Source: Aphrophora alni
Lineage: Eukaryota > Arthropoda > Insecta > Hemiptera > Aphrophoridae
Direction: 5' to 3'
Assembly (NCBI GenBank): GCA_963513935.1
Contig: OY740768.1
Span: 63,468,786 to 63,532,785 of the forward strand
DNA: 64,000 bases
Below the pieces are notes generated by a model. That model worked only from the letters and a program-made list of their open reading frames with translations, did not search any database and was not told the DNA's origin. This document shows positions 12,740 to 27,004 of this stretch, piece by piece (the stretch's first letter is position 1; every line of letters begins with the position of its first letter). The position numbers were made by a program, and so were the translations under genes.

Positions 12740-13650
12740 TGCTCAGGAACGAATACAAATGAACATTGGAAAAATTAGGAAAACCGGTGAGTGACGTGAA
12801 CTTCGAGACACTATAGTAGATCGAAACTATAAATCAGACGAGTTGGCAAAGACTGATACACTTCCGAATGAGAAGAAACTACTTGGAATGCAAGAGGCTA
12901 TATCCAGGAGACGACGTGTGGTCATGAGCCCATAAAGAGGACCAAGCTGGACGGAATGAACCGAAAGATTGTCGACACGATTTAAAAATCGCAAGGAGGT
13001 TAGAGGCAGAGAACTTATCACGATGAACTTCAGCGATTATAGAATCGTGATTACCGTGATTTTGAGACACTTTGTAGTGGTAGGAAATGATAATGCAGGC
13101 ATATCGGCAATGACATGTGTAATTAGTAATGGGAAAAGGCATCCTGGAAGGCAAGAGACTACTTGTGGTGATGGCCTCGTAGAGATCACAAGGTTAATTT
13201 AAATGAAAGATTGTTGAATGGCTAAGAGACTGTCGAGAGGTTCCAAGGAGGTGCGAGAGAGATAACTAATTAAGTTGAACTATGATGATTTTAGTATGGT
13301 GATTGGTGTAATTTGGAGACACTTTTTAGTGGAAGGAAATGATAAAGCGGGCAAATCAGCAAAGACATATATATATATATACTTAATAATGGGTGAAAGC
13401 ACATTAAATGCAATTGGCTACTTGGAGAGGAGACTATTTGGGGTCATGGGCTCCTGAAGATGACAAGATTAGATTAAATGCACGGAAAGATAGTAGAAAG
13501 GGTCGAGAGGTTCCAAGGAGGCTAGAAGCAAAGCACTCATCTGGTTAAACTTCGGCGACTTTAGGATGGTGAATGGCGTGATTTTTAGACACATTGTAGT
13601 GGAAGGAAATGATCAAACAGACGAATTGAAAAAGACTTTAGATTTTACAT
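12740..13650 (+). repeat. tandem repeat of ~255-bp monomers (about 3.5 copies)
   Basis: The anchor (T)GAGACACT..GTAGT recurs at about 12805, 13064, 13316 and 13586 (steps 259, 252 and 270). The same order of blocks appears in each unit: GGAAGGAAATGATAA..GCAAATCAGCAAAGACA, AATGGGAAAAGGCA, AGAGACTACTTG..GGTCATGGGC, ACAAG..TTAAATG, GAAAGATTGT, GGTCGAGAGGTTCCAAGGAGG, AACTTCGGCGACTTTAGGATGGTGA. Copies differ clearly, so the array is old. A short (TA)n run has expanded inside one copy (13368-13382). Open frames inside it (12969-13202, 13275-13457) are by-products of the repeat. It is richer in GC and purines than its surroundings. I do not recognise the family. Confidence 0.82.
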
Positions 13651-14777
13651 AAGGAATATACATTTTCAAAGTTATCGATTATTAGACTTATTTGGACAAA
13701 CGGGTTCTTAAAAATAAATAAATATTTCAATTTTTTTCTCATAGAAAACAATTTTATTAAAAATCATTTTAAGAGTCTGTGCACCCATTTATTGAGAGCC
13801 AGTTATATATTAAAATCTACATTAAAATTCGAAATATTCCATATTAAGATACTCATATTTGGCTTATTTTTTATTATCATTGCAAAACAATAGATATTTT
13901 AAGACATGTATATTTGGTACAACAAAACATTTACTTCTTCCTCTTACAAAACAAAGTGTAAACTATTTAAAGGTTAGTTTTTCACTTATTACGGATAGAC
14001 CACAGAAATGTTTCAAATTTTATATTTTATAAGAAATACTTGTATATCATAAAATTTCTTGCATTTTACTTGTTGAAGAATTAGTTATGAGTTTTTTTTT
14101 AAATTATTACTCCACGTTGCATAGTTGTTGTTCAATTTTAAATATGTGTAAATAAATGCAAGGTGTGTGTGAAAAATAAATAATTATATTATTATTATTA
14201 TCTCTAACTTCTACTAACATTGAAGTATAAACTTTAATATTCTCCACTTAGCTCAATCATAGCTTAAATTAATTTAATCATTAATTATACTTACAGTAAA
14301 TGTAATATAGTTGAAAACATTTATTTATTTTATTGTCATGTAGATTGAATCTTGTAATGCAAAACCTTCAATAAGGTTGAACAGAACGTAAAATTTGTCT
14401 ATCATTGTAAATTTTATGATTGATGCCACCACCACAATGCTTACAAAGATTGATATTATTTTATTTCAATAACCCTACATTTCTATTATTGTTGATTCCT
14501 TTTGAAATCTCAATATAACTTCTAAAAGGTTCGAAATCTACGACCGATCTATTCACATCTTTAGAGCATGAACGTATCAAAGGTATTATCCAATCTCCAT
14601 AAGGCTTACTCAGATGTCCTTTCTGTACTTCATTACCCTTTAAGATTTGCCTATCGCAAAGGACGAGACTTCTATCTGAACCCTTATTAAATCCGATTAA
14701 ATATCATCTATCAGCGATATTTTACTTTGTAATATGTAAATTTTACATTTCCCGTTGCGCAATTTAAAATTAATCAT

Positions 14778-14836
14778 AGAAATTTGAGTTAAGTGTTTTT
14801 TTTTTTTTTTTAAGAAATTTGAGTTAAGTGTTTTTT
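14778..14836. repeat. 18-bp direct repeat flanking an oligo(T) tract
   Basis: AGAAATTTGAGTTAAGTG occurs at 14778-14795 and again, identical, at 14813-14830. Between them lie 16 T and one A. An identical flanking duplication of this length around a pure poly(T) (poly(A) on the minus strand) looks like target-primed insertion of an almost body-less retrotransposon tail. Replication slippage is the simpler alternative. Confidence 0.7.
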
Positions 14837-15954
14837 ATTTATAGATCATATACGACACGTTTAAGCTTTTTTGACAACATTTTTCTCAATTTATTAAATT
14901 TATGTTATATTTTCAAACGCTTAATCGTATTCTTTTGTGTTTCAAAAATACCCAAAACGACTGTTGTACTTATTCAACCCCCAAAATTAGGAAAGATAGG
15001 AATGAGTTATTTTCATACAATATAGATTTAATTTAACTAAAAATAATGGCATTATTTTCCTGTTATTAAGCCAAAAACCTATTGAACCCTAGGATTATTT
15101 ACCCATTCAATATTGATAATTCAATACGTAATTTATTTTATTTTTGATATTTTGAATATGATTTTCCTTTATCAATCATTATCGAAAATATTTCGTACTT
15201 GATTTTAACTCAGATTATTTACATAACTCTAAGTAAAATCCATTACTTAAATGTTTCACTTTAAAGGTAAATCTTAAAATTAAATTTAGGAAAATCATTT
15301 TTAAAGGATATTTTTAAAAAACAAATTAAAAGTAGACATAAATTCTCACAATTATCCTTCCCTCCTAATCCGGTGTTTGATCTTTGTTGTAATTCGGCTA
15401 ATGGACGCCTCCGTATAATAAGATACTGAAAAACTCGGAGATAAACCGTCCGACTTAAAAGAACTAAACAACAGAAATTGAAATATCGACCGCTTCAGAC
15501 TTGTCAACTCTCATCAGCTCACTATATAGAACGCATCAAGAGAATACCTCACAGCGATAAAATATACAAACACTCGGTTAAATTGTTCCTTATCTTTTAT
15601 TTTCTAGACGTTTAAATGTATCTCCAGAACAATACGAAACATCAAACTTACTTTTTCATCTTTATTCAGATATGTAAATTGCAAATAATAACTTCTCCCC
15701 CGACTTGTAATGTCGGCCCATTTCAACTTTCCTGGCAAGACCAACTTTACCTCAACCATTCTTACGTTAAGTTTTTAATTTGTGAAGTACTTCAAAAATC
15801 TTTTTCGTATTTTAAATAGGAATAAACTCTATTTCCAAGTAACATAAAACTTTATATGTATCAATGAATATTAAATAAATGTCTATTAAAAATAACAATA
15901 TTCAAAGTGTACTAAAAGATATACTATATTATTAATTTTTCGGAATTATGTTGC

Positions 15955-16360
15955 AGATTAGTACAAGTCAATATTTAAATTTGTTTATATATACTATTAA
16001 AATAAATCATAAAATGCATATTTTTTTTCTATTAATAAATCTAAATTAATAAATTTTTGCACCTATCTCCTTCAATTTTGTTTACGTATTTTCAAAATTA
16101 TTATTCATATATAATTTTGTCTGTAAAAAATACAAAAATAAACACTTTCCTATGCAAATGGTCAATATTTAATTTTTTCATATATACAATACATGTATAT
16201 AATCATAAAGTATATATAAGTAGACAATAGAAATAAATTAGTAATTCTTTTGACACATCCTTAAATTTTGTTTACGTATTGAAAAAAAACTATATTTAAA
16301 AGTAATTGTTTCTGTAAAACATACACAAATGGTCAATAATAAAATTTTCGTATATATATA
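15955..16360 (+). repeat. AT-rich tandem repeat, ~170-195-bp unit, about 2.5 copies
   Basis: The block GTCAATATTTAAxTTTxTTxATATATAC recurs at about 15967, 16161 and 16332. The block TCCTTxAATTTTGTTTACGTATT recurs at about 16068 and 16258, each time followed by TTxTxTCTGTAAAAxATAC and ACAxATG / GCAAATGGTCAATA. Copies are diverged and differ by indels. No coding capacity is visible. Confidence 0.65.
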
Positions 16361-19300
16361 TTAAAAAAAATTAAAATAATAAAAAATATTAAAATAAAAT
16401 ATTAAAAAATTCTAAAGTGTATATTTTTACAAAATATAATATTATAGTAGTAATAATGTATTGAACACATACTATTATGACTACTTTCAGTTTTTAGGAA
16501 TTTGTCTATATTAATATCAAAACTCATGTAGGATATAAGTTTTACTTTGCAAGAGATATTCATTTAATAAATATCCTGCTGAGATAAATTAATTTAATTA
16601 TTGTAAGCCATAATTTATAACCTATTTGGTTCACTAAATAAACAATCTACGGGACTTGCTTTTCTATTTGGTGCATATTTATTTTTTTAGTTAATAATCC
16701 AAGTAGTAAAATTAAACTTTTTGTCTGGTATTGTTATAGAAATGAAACCCACACACACAAATATATTTCGTAAATTGTTGGATTTTAGGAGCAGGTGAAT
16801 ACTCACACATTTTAGTAATAATTTAAGGATTGATAATCTGCATTTTATAAGTATAAGAAAACAGTATCTTTTTTTATAAATGTAAACTATGAAAATTATC
16901 ATTTATTATCTATTTATTATTAAATTACGATTTTAAATACACGTGATTTAATTGCATTTACTAAATTTTTCTTTTAATTCAGCAGTTTTTTTTCTTTACA
17001 CAAATTTTTGTTTTTGCCCATATTAAAACTTATTAAACTTTTGTTTTCTTCTTTTTCTCAGTTTTGATGTCTATAATGACTTTATTGTTGAAGCAAAAGT
17101 TTACAGTTTAATTATAGAAATCCCCGTTACCATTTCGTGTGCCATCTGTCTTGCATCTGACGGCATTGAGTTGTCAAAATTACTCTTGAATATAAATATT
17201 AATTCAGATTCCAATTTTAAATTGTATTTCTTCAAAAGTAATAACTCTTGCTGTTTAAAAAAGTGCGGGGGAAAAACTCCTTCTCATAAGGGTTGCAGTA
17301 AACACAAAACAGAATGAATTGTTTCGTTTTTGCTCTGAATGGTCTGGTTTTTGCCACTGTAAAAAAAAAGAAAGAAGAATATATAACTAATTTTATATCA
17401 ATATATATATATATATATTAAGTTGACTTACTATTTACTGAATAACAAAACTATATTTGCTATACCATCGTTGCTGTCAAAATTGATTTGATTCAATTTT
17501 CAAATATTTTAAATAACTTATTTCTATGAATCATACCTGTTTATTTGTAATCTTTCCATTTAATTCCGATACATTATACTAAAGTAATAACTAAGATAGT
17601 TTTTTTTTTTTTTTTGTTAAACATATCTATATAATATAGAAGGTAACATAATAGGAACAATATTAATATACAAATTAATAAACTTACTAATGTACTCGAA
17701 TAGTGTGCTGTTGTTAATCACCTTAGTATTTGTTATGCTTACTATTGCATCTTTGGTTAAATTTCTCACAAATGTGAGAAAAGTTATGTAAAGTGAAACA
17801 AATCGATGTCCAGTTTGTTATAGATATATCAGTTTTCAGGTAACATGAGTTCTATTTTTTTTATATTTTGTTATTGATGTCTTTCATCAGTTCAATGTAC
17901 ATTTCTCTACAGCCCAAATGAGTAAACAGATATTAGTTAAATTCGTTGTATTCCCTTATTTTGGTCCTATATTGGGAGATTTGTTTTTTATTTTTTATTA
18001 TTTTTAGAGCGTATAGCTGCCATAAGAATATAATACAAAAAAAATATTTTGTCAAGGGTAGCTCTAACGATTTTAATTGTTTTAATTGTGTCCATCAATA
18101 ACTAAACAAAAAGTGTTGTTCTCTATATCTTCAACAATTTTGTTTCGTGAGTTATCAGTAAAAGACCAGCCATGTGGCCGTTATAAAAGGGGTAATTTCT
18201 CAGGTCTACCGATTTTGTTCATATTTTAAGGTAATGTGACGATGATGAAGACCCAGCTCCATGCAAGTAAAATATTACAGTTCAAAAATTATTGGAGAAA
18301 CATTTATTAAAACCTTGACCGCCGCCAATAAAACCTCCATTTTAATTAAATATAGATACAGTGTAAACGTCATTACGGTAAAAGCGAATATATATTTTAA
18401 GACTTTATTAAATATACAGATATTTTGATTCCAAAGTATCATATATATTTTCAATATTTAGATTCTCAACAACTATCAATCTGATATTTTTGATGTCGAA
18501 TAGTTTTGGTTGGTTTATATTTTGGATTTGGGAATAGGTGCTAGAGAACGGTTGTGCAATGATTTTGTTAATATATTATAATATTTGATTGCTATTACAT
18601 CTTATGGTTAACTTGAAAATGAATGTTATTCCTTTTATAAAATAAACCATTTTTTTTACTTCTAATCTTTTCAGAGTTAAATACTAACAAAATTCATAGA
18701 AAATAAGAAACAATTTTTACACCTTTTAAATCTGTTTATTTTACTGGAAGTCTTAGTTTATCCATACTATTAAACTAAACTTATAACTTTTTTTCTTCGA
18801 ATTAAATATATTTTATTTTATTTTTCTTATAGCTTTCATAATACAAATCTCACGCAACAATCGTATTTAATAGTATTACAATAGTGTTAAAGGTCAAGGT
18901 TTAAGTATATTTAATAATGTTGTCTGATTGGAGAATATTGATTTGACTGTCAGAACATAATTACTAATATTACTCTACCATGAATCACAAACATCAAGAC
19001 CTGTCTTGAGCAAATGTGGAAACTGTCTCTTCTGATAACCAAGTCATTTCATAACCATTACTAATTAGGGAGTTACACTTTACCAAGGGGAATACAGCTC
19101 GTCAATGGGTCTCTACAAATTTTCACAAGAATAATGAAATTAATATTATAATAGCAGATGTTCTGTTAATAATTCACATTCACTTGTACCAAGTGTAGAA
19201 CATGACTTTTCAAATCCTACTACAAAAAGGATCAAAAAATTGAAAATTATTATTTTTATCACATAAACATCAAATGTAATACGTTTATAGTTACGTATTA

Positions 19301-21759
19301 TATTTAACTCAGAAGAAAGTTATAAATGACGTTATTTGAACACCTTTCCTATATTTACTTAGTATTATGTAAATTATCATACAACTTCAGACTCTCATTA
19401 GGAGTCCATTTATTTAAGCACTTCCCATGCACAATCCACAGCACAATGCATTAAAATATTTTAGGCCTTATTGACCATGTACCTAACTACCGAAACCATA
19501 TTCATACATATAAAAACATTCATACCCTCAGAGTGAACAAAAATATTAGAATATATATATTTTGTCGATTTCTATCTTAGAATAAAACTAGAAAGTGAGC
19601 TGGAAAGCTCTTGATTAGACTTATTTACAGGAAACTGTAATGAAAATATACAGAGCATGATATTTATTTTTTTTAAAAATGTTTTTCCTGAACTTTTTTA
19701 CTGTAAGCATATCGATATTTCTTAATTTTCTTTTTATCACCTTGTAGGTGGACATTTTTTGAAAAATAAAGATGATATAATTCTTTGAATTATGAAAGTG
19801 TTATTACAAATTTATAACGGGGTTACTACCTTTGTAATTGACGTAGAATATCATCCGGTCTCTCTTTAGAAACCTGTTTACCTTGCCTATCCAGAGATTA
19901 AGACGTACAATTTTAGGAAAGGTCAATGAGTTCAAAACTTTAATTTCAAAATTAGTATTTTTTCCTACGGTTTAATTTGTATTATCGTTAACCTCATAAG
20001 ATAAGCATTGTTAGTATTATTAGCAATGTACGGAAATAATTAATAATGCTTATGCTCCCACTAAAATATTCCATTTTAATGCATAGTTTAAGGTACAATA
20101 GGGAGTTATAATTTGATATTACCCTTATCTTACTACAAGAAATAACCCTGATAAGATAGGATTGCACACGCTCCACCCACTTACACGTATCTAGATAGTG
20201 GTCTGTTTACCTTAACCTTCTTCAATTCCTTAATGGTCGGTAATAATTACTTGATTAGTTCTCTTTTATAAGATCTTATAAAAGTGTAACAGTTTTGAAA
20301 TTATAAAAACAACTTCCAAGCAGAGAATTGATATTTTAATGTTTTACGGATGTGGGAAGTGATGAAAGACACAATAAGGAGCAATTAGTCAATTAAATGT
20401 TTCTAAAATTAAGTATAGTTTTAAAGAAACCTGACAAAGATAAACCACGAATAATACAAAAGCGTTACATCTGATAAAGCATCATTAAAAATGTTATTAT
20501 CTCTGGAAGAAAATCCCAATTTTTCTAGTAGAGTAATTACTCTAAATGAAGACTTGTGCTTCGTATGGTGAAATTGGAAAAATTCCATCCTTTCAATATA
20601 CAGTTTCTGTGCACCTTGTAAATAACTTTAATCAAGAGATTTTAATCGCACTTTTTAACATCTTTCTTCATCATTATAGGCAAATTAAAAAATGTATTTC
20701 ATACTTTTCCCTCACTTTCTACGTGAATTTTATGACAATCGCTCAATAAATAAAAAACTTCATATGACATTCAAAATTGACTTAATTATCTTTAAGTGTC
20801 TTTTATTTGTTTTAAAATCCAGAAACTAAACAATTTAGTTATCATAATATTTAGGATATGTTAGGCTCTTATTTTAAAACTGTTTGTCGTAGAGAAACAA
20901 GTGATATTCTAATTTAATAAATTCTATGAAATAACACCAAAATATCACGTCAGCAAAAACTGAGATTTTATTAGCCTATATATATATATATTTGTTCACT
21001 GCTATTTTGAATGTTTTTCTCTAACTCAATATGATAATAATTTCATGCATTTATTAAACTGGATAGTTAAAATATAAAGGTTAAAATATATTTGGATAAT
21101 ATATGGCATTTCTCCAAATTTTAACTTTTTCTTTAAACAGACGTAGCTTAAGGAGTTCTAATTTATTTAACCTAACGTTTACTCTTTTGCATTTGTTTGG
21201 TGTCACGAAAAAAGTATATATGCATCAAGTACAAAATTTTTAAACATAAAATTTAATAATTCTTATTGTGGAAGTCTTGAAATTACAAAAAAAAGAAATT
21301 GTCCTGGGGATAAAACAAGATAAGTCCGATGTAACAAATGAATGTCCTTTATAAAGGGGGGCATATTCCAATTATATTTAATTAATATATTTATAATATA
21401 ATTATGTTTGCTAAATTATTATATTCTACATAAATTCTATAAGAATTTATATTACAATAATCTTAACAAAAAATGTTTTACTTTCAGCAGTATTTATATT
21501 CTGATATTTATATCTATAATAATTAGTATTTATATTTATTAACTCCATGACGAACACATTAATTGATACATCTCAATCTTGCAGCTAGTGTAAAGTTTCT
21601 AATATCGTGGTTACTAATCTTGTCTACAAGACATAAACTAATAAAGTCTGTTTGACAAGTTAATTCTGTTATGAAATAAGTTCTAATACTCTTTTCCAGA
21701 TTTAAGTAACTCTGAGGAACTTGCCTGATATATAGCAGGAATTTAGAGTTTCGCAATGA

Positions 21760-21960
21760 TTTGTTTATTACGGTTGCTTCGGAGATTGAAGCTGTATATC
21801 CTGAGAATATACGGCGCCAGAAATAGTCGAAATGGAAAGCCAAACGCAGGTTTCTTGACATTTATCGGGGAAATGTTGGTTGCCTTGCGGTTTCTTATCG
21901 CTTTTTATGACGTTAATAAAATGCAATCGCTCAACTATTTATAAAAAGAGGGTACCTTTT
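21760..21960. promoter_or_regulatory. candidate conserved noncoding island with Hox/Cad-like sites
   Basis: A CpG-containing, non-repetitive segment includes ATACGGCGCCAGAAATAG, GGTTGCCTTGCGG and TTTTTATGACGTTAATAAAATGC; the last joins TTTATGAC and TTAATAAAA, typical of Hox/Caudal-like sites. Open frames on both strands (21559-21861 minus, 21756-21944 plus) compete and neither has splice support, which argues for noncoding DNA. Confidence 0.25.
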
Positions 21961-23017
21961 TATTCCTTCATAAGTTATTCAATGGACACTGGTAAATTCG
22001 GCCTATATAAAGTTACATAATTCTGGACGATGCAGAGGTTTTAAATTTTTAAATACTAATTATTTTTAAGATCTCTTTAGAAATATCTGAATATCATAGA
22101 AATTAATATGTTTGAGTAGCCACGAATTCTTATAACAATGTTTTCGAAATGTACACTTGTAGTACAAAATCTACTATAATAACTTGAACAACTTATATTA
22201 TTCTCCTTATGCATTACGAACAACGCCCTAAATTAGTTATTTTATAAGTTTAAATATATTTATTAGACGTTCAAGCAAATTTTGAAGAAACATATTCTTA
22301 ATTAAACATGATTGGCATTAAAGAGGAAATAAAATGACAGCGTTAATTCTTTTATATGTTGTCAACGTAACTTAAAAGTCAACTAGTTTTCTTTTTAAAA
22401 TATAATTCTATAATATACATAAACGTCCTTTTTTAATACAGTTTTAATGTTTCCAGATATTTAACGAAATCTTGGGAGGGTTTTATAATATCTAGAAAAT
22501 TGAGCTAAATTGTAATGAACCTAATAAACAGCAACAAACATTTTCAAATCTCCTTTTCACTTTGATAATTATTTTTACCACAAATAGATAATGTATTACA
22601 AATTCTGACTACTCTCAGCTTTGCCGAATTAATATAAACAATTTTTTTTTCATGTAATATGGTTAAAAACACTGCTATTTTTTTATGGGGAAACTCTTGA
22701 CAGTCATAATATCTCTAAATATATTTCTTAAACAATATGATTATTAAGGATTTTCTTAAAATACATCACATCAAAACTTTTTAGTTGATTTAGATTAAAA
22801 TTTAAAATATATAAAACTAATAGAATCCTGTTTAAACAAATTGAATTAACCTTAAAATGAGCTGAAAACATAGGCAGACAAATAATGATTATTGTCATTT
22901 CATTCCCGCCCTCTGATACCAAAATGTTTTTTCTGAAACATTTTTCTTTAAATTTCACAGCTTCTAAGCTGTAAATGTTTCAATTTTATATATTGCATGT
23001 TTTAACATTTATATATT

Positions 23018-23055
23018 TTTTGAATATATATATATATATGTATATATATTCAAAA
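23018..23055. repeat. AT-rich perfect-arm palindrome
   Basis: TTTTGAATATATATA at the left is answered by TATATATATTCAAAA at the right across a (TA) core containing one G. The outer TTTTGAA/TTCAAAA arms extend the symmetry beyond a plain (TA) microsatellite. Confidence 0.75.
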
Positions 23056-23345
23056 CACTATCATCTACAAATATTTTTTCGTTTACAGAAACATAATTTC
23101 AAGTAGATAATAAAAGCTTCTGAGTAACAATAAAAGTCACGTTAATTACTTTGGAAATAAAAAAACTTAAAATTTTTATAACTAAAATAATAATCACAAA
23201 CTACCAATAAACTCAGTTTTAAAATTACTCTGAATGTATTATAATTCTTGTAGCAAATATTCTTAAACTTGTAAAGTTGGAGATGAAACAGAATTAATAA
23301 TGTATTATAGCAAATCTACTAATATATATAGTATTATTGTAAAAC

Positions 23346-23587
<242 letters not shown>

Positions 23588-26500
23588 ATTGGGAATAACA
23601 CTTTATTTTTTAATGTATTACAATTATTATAAAACCAAGCGTTAAAGTGACACATTCAGTAAATAATATAGATATTAAATATTCTCTTTATTCCAAGGTA
23701 TTTTACAGAAATATTTTTAAAACCTCTGTTTCTTGTTTTCATAACAGGGCTAGGTAAATACTATAATATAAATGCATAAATACATAAATACTGGCGTATA
23801 CATTACAATTTGTAATTTATTTTCAATTTGAGATATTTTATTTCGTTAATACAGCATATTTAAAAAATGAAATGCTTGTACTGAGTAAGACAGATTCAAT
23901 ACTGAATGTATTTAGTATTTATTTTATTTATACATTATGTAATCTACTGCTAGTGATTATGTTTTTGTCGTATGCAGTTTTATGAAAATACAGTTTATAG
24001 TTTCTTTTGACACTAAAGGCATTAAGAATCGGCGATACTGGATATATAGAAAACAATTCTAATATCCTTAACAGAAGGTATTACAACATTGAAGACAATA
24101 TTCTTTTGTAAGATTTGAAATAAATTACATTTCTGTATAAGAGTTTACAATTCAGTTAAAGTTATCATCTATTGCTTTGAGATGAGAATTTACAAATAAG
24201 GTAGTTCAGTAGTAATAACGATTTTTTAAATGAAGGCAACGTCATTTAACACTAAAATAAAAATAGTAATTTACTTTATTTGTATTCTGCCAAAAGTGAA
24301 AGTATAACCGTAAACTAAAACGCGCAAAGCTATGGGCGAAATCTAATGATTTGTTAAGTAGCCCATCTGGTTTCAGAAACTCGGTGTTCAGTTATAATAT
24401 TGACTTTCTCTTGTGGTAGGCTAAGCATTGATAGTTAAATTTGAAATTCCTTTACTTAGTCTCATGATCTGCAAGAGACTAAACCAATATTTTACCATTA
24501 TTGAATTCCAGTATCCTTTAGTGATTACTGGACTTTGGGAATTGTTATGGAACTAGTAGTTATAGATTGCAGAAACTTTTAGAATATTGTTTGTGTAACA
24601 TATAATCCATGACTTTTTTGACGCATCCCGTGACCAACATGTCACGAATCAATATGTAAAGACAATTTAAGTTCTAACGTTGACATTCTTGTTTCTTTCA
24701 GTTAATTTCGCATTTACAAAATGATATGGATTGTTGCTACAAAGCTACATTCGTTTACTTTTGTTTAGAGGTTAATTAATTGAAGACTCTAAAATTATTT
24801 TAAAAATTGATAGAGTGTTTATTATAATTATAAAGCAATATTACAAACAAACAAAATTCAGTATATTACTTGATGTAAGTACACTTAGCAAATATGCCAT
24901 ACATCGAATGATACAAAAAGGTTAAGACACAGATTCTGTGAGAAACCAAAAACATGTCAGAATGCGTACTCTCCTTAATGAAGAATGCTTACAAAATGTG
25001 AGGATGGAACACTCATCAATGAAATACTTAAGGAAACTGAAGCAAAAAATAATTTATCTTTCCAGCGCTTTCAGAGACACTAAGTTACTTAGTTTAATTA
25101 AAGGCTTAATAATCCATAAGTTTCATAAAATTAACTGCGCTACTGTCAATGGCTTCAAAGATTAATTCATGAATACAATACAGTACTATGTAATACATTT
25201 TACCAAATGAAGCAATGTTTCACTTGAGTGGTTATGCAACTTCGGAATTGTTCGTCATTACCAAGAAATCCTGCATCACTTAGTTGTTCAGTTGGAAATA
25301 AATAAAAGAAGTTTTAAACACGACGGAGTAACATGCCATACAGCGGTGGGGGTTTAAAGGAGTTTTTTGGCCAATAAGGGGGATATTCCTTTCTAGATCT
25401 TCTTAGCTTTCACCTTTAGATTTCTTTTTATGGGCTTAGAAATGCAATCATTTAAAAATAACTCGTAAAATATTAATGAGCTGGCAACAAACATTACCTA
25501 TATTATTACAAGATATGAGAAAGCCACTTTAAAATGTCACTCCAAAAATATATATTTCAACTATGCTTTGACACAAATAATGGCCCATTTGAACGTCAGT
25601 TGTAAAATACGTTTTAAAAGTTTTATATTTTTCTGTACTAATTGCTTTTAACATTAAAATGTATTTACAATTATTGGTATGTTGCCTTGTAAAGTCTTGG
25701 ATCGGTTTTAAATTGAAAACGCTTTATTACCTTTATATAAGTAGCTACTTATCTTTCATTTCTTTTTCTTGTATAATTTTCTTATCATTGGAATAAAATA
25801 TTAATATTGCAAGCTAAATTCTCACAATACTTTTTCTTAATTTTACAAACACCTTATATTCTAGTTATAAAATGATGTTTTTTTTACATAGAAAATATGG
25901 CGATGTTTAAAATCAAATTACACACTTAAACAAAAACAAGAGAGAGCAATTAATTCTGAAGTAAATATCTAACTGTTAGGCACTTTCAAATATTTGAAAC
26001 TTTAAGCTTTTGCTTTATTTTATCCTTGAATATGGAGTTTCCACAAAAAACATCTGCTATTACATTAAAGTTGACTTTCAAATGTGTTAGGATGAATATT
26101 TTCCTGTATCTAAATGGTCACTAGAATCCGATTATCTAAATATATTTTATTTTGAGTACATTAGACGGAATTACATTGTAACAAAATACCGTAATCAGTT
26201 CTAATTGGTTTAATAAAATAAACCCAAAGGTCTAGTGGAACATATTTTCTGCTAGTTACCAATTATCAGAGTTTTAAACTATCAAGATATTTTACTTACT
26301 ATCTTAATTATACATTAGTGCTGCTTGAATTAATTCATTTATTCTAAACTCCGGAATAAATATGGTTATCAAAAATTACGTCAATCATCTTATTATATTT
26401 AAAGTAAGTGTAGCCTATATTTAAAGATAAATATTGAAGGTATAATTTAAATAATGACCTAGATTTATTTGTGGCCCGTAAATGTAAATAAAAGTAAGAC

Positions 26501-27004
26501 TTTATACAAACTAATTATTGAAATAATAATTGTCATACAAATTAATAAAAGCCAATTAAAATATATTTTAGTTTTAATTGTATGGCTTTAAAGTATGTTG
26601 CAACTCACAGACTGCCATTGAATATCCTTGTATAGACGCATAGACAACTGATCTTAGTCCTCCTCAAGAGAGCGACAACTTTTATATGGTCGTTTGAACG
26701 GTAATTTACTTATTTTCAGATCATTGTAATTTAAATAAGGAATAAAATAAAATTTAAATAGTTGTTATATAGCTCCTTTTGTATATTTAGCCATTTTCAT
26801 GAATAATGTGAGGTAAATCAGTTGCCTTCACATTTAAACTCAAACCTGAAAAGCAAATTGTGTACCAATCCGCTACTCTAACACAGGTTTTGAGCGCATT
26901 TCAATAGATTTATATGTACACCGAGTTTCTCATAAATCATTAAACACAGTCGAATATATTTGTTAATTTTTATTTTGTGCTATAGTTTGGTTTTGTAATA
27001 TTGG

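Larger units (their letters stand above)
13651..23345. other. gene-free AT-rich DNA with small repeats
   Basis: Besides the listed duplications and island there are short simple tracts: (TTA)n near 14186, T-runs near 17600 and (TA)n at 17400-17419 and 20980. A motif-rich patch lies at 14520-14720 (ACGTATCAAAGG, a TCF-like site). Another at 15370-15560 contains TTTGATCTTTGTT and ATGGACGCCTCCG. A third at 18230-18345 contains CCTTGACCGCCGCCAATAAAACC. No splice-supported exon was found. Confidence 0.55.

Noticed and set aside
12827..13457. Several frames of 60-91 codons on both strands
   Set aside because: All lie inside the ~255-bp tandem repeat and recur only because the repeat does.
21559..21861. 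100-codon minus-strand open frame
   Set aside because: A plus-strand frame overlaps it, there is no splice context or family resemblance, and frames of this length are expected by chance across 64 kb of AT-rich DNA. The underlying sequence looks more like a noncoding island.
24938..25165. 75-codon plus-strand frame
   Set aside because: AT-rich chance frame without splice signals or similarity to any family I know.
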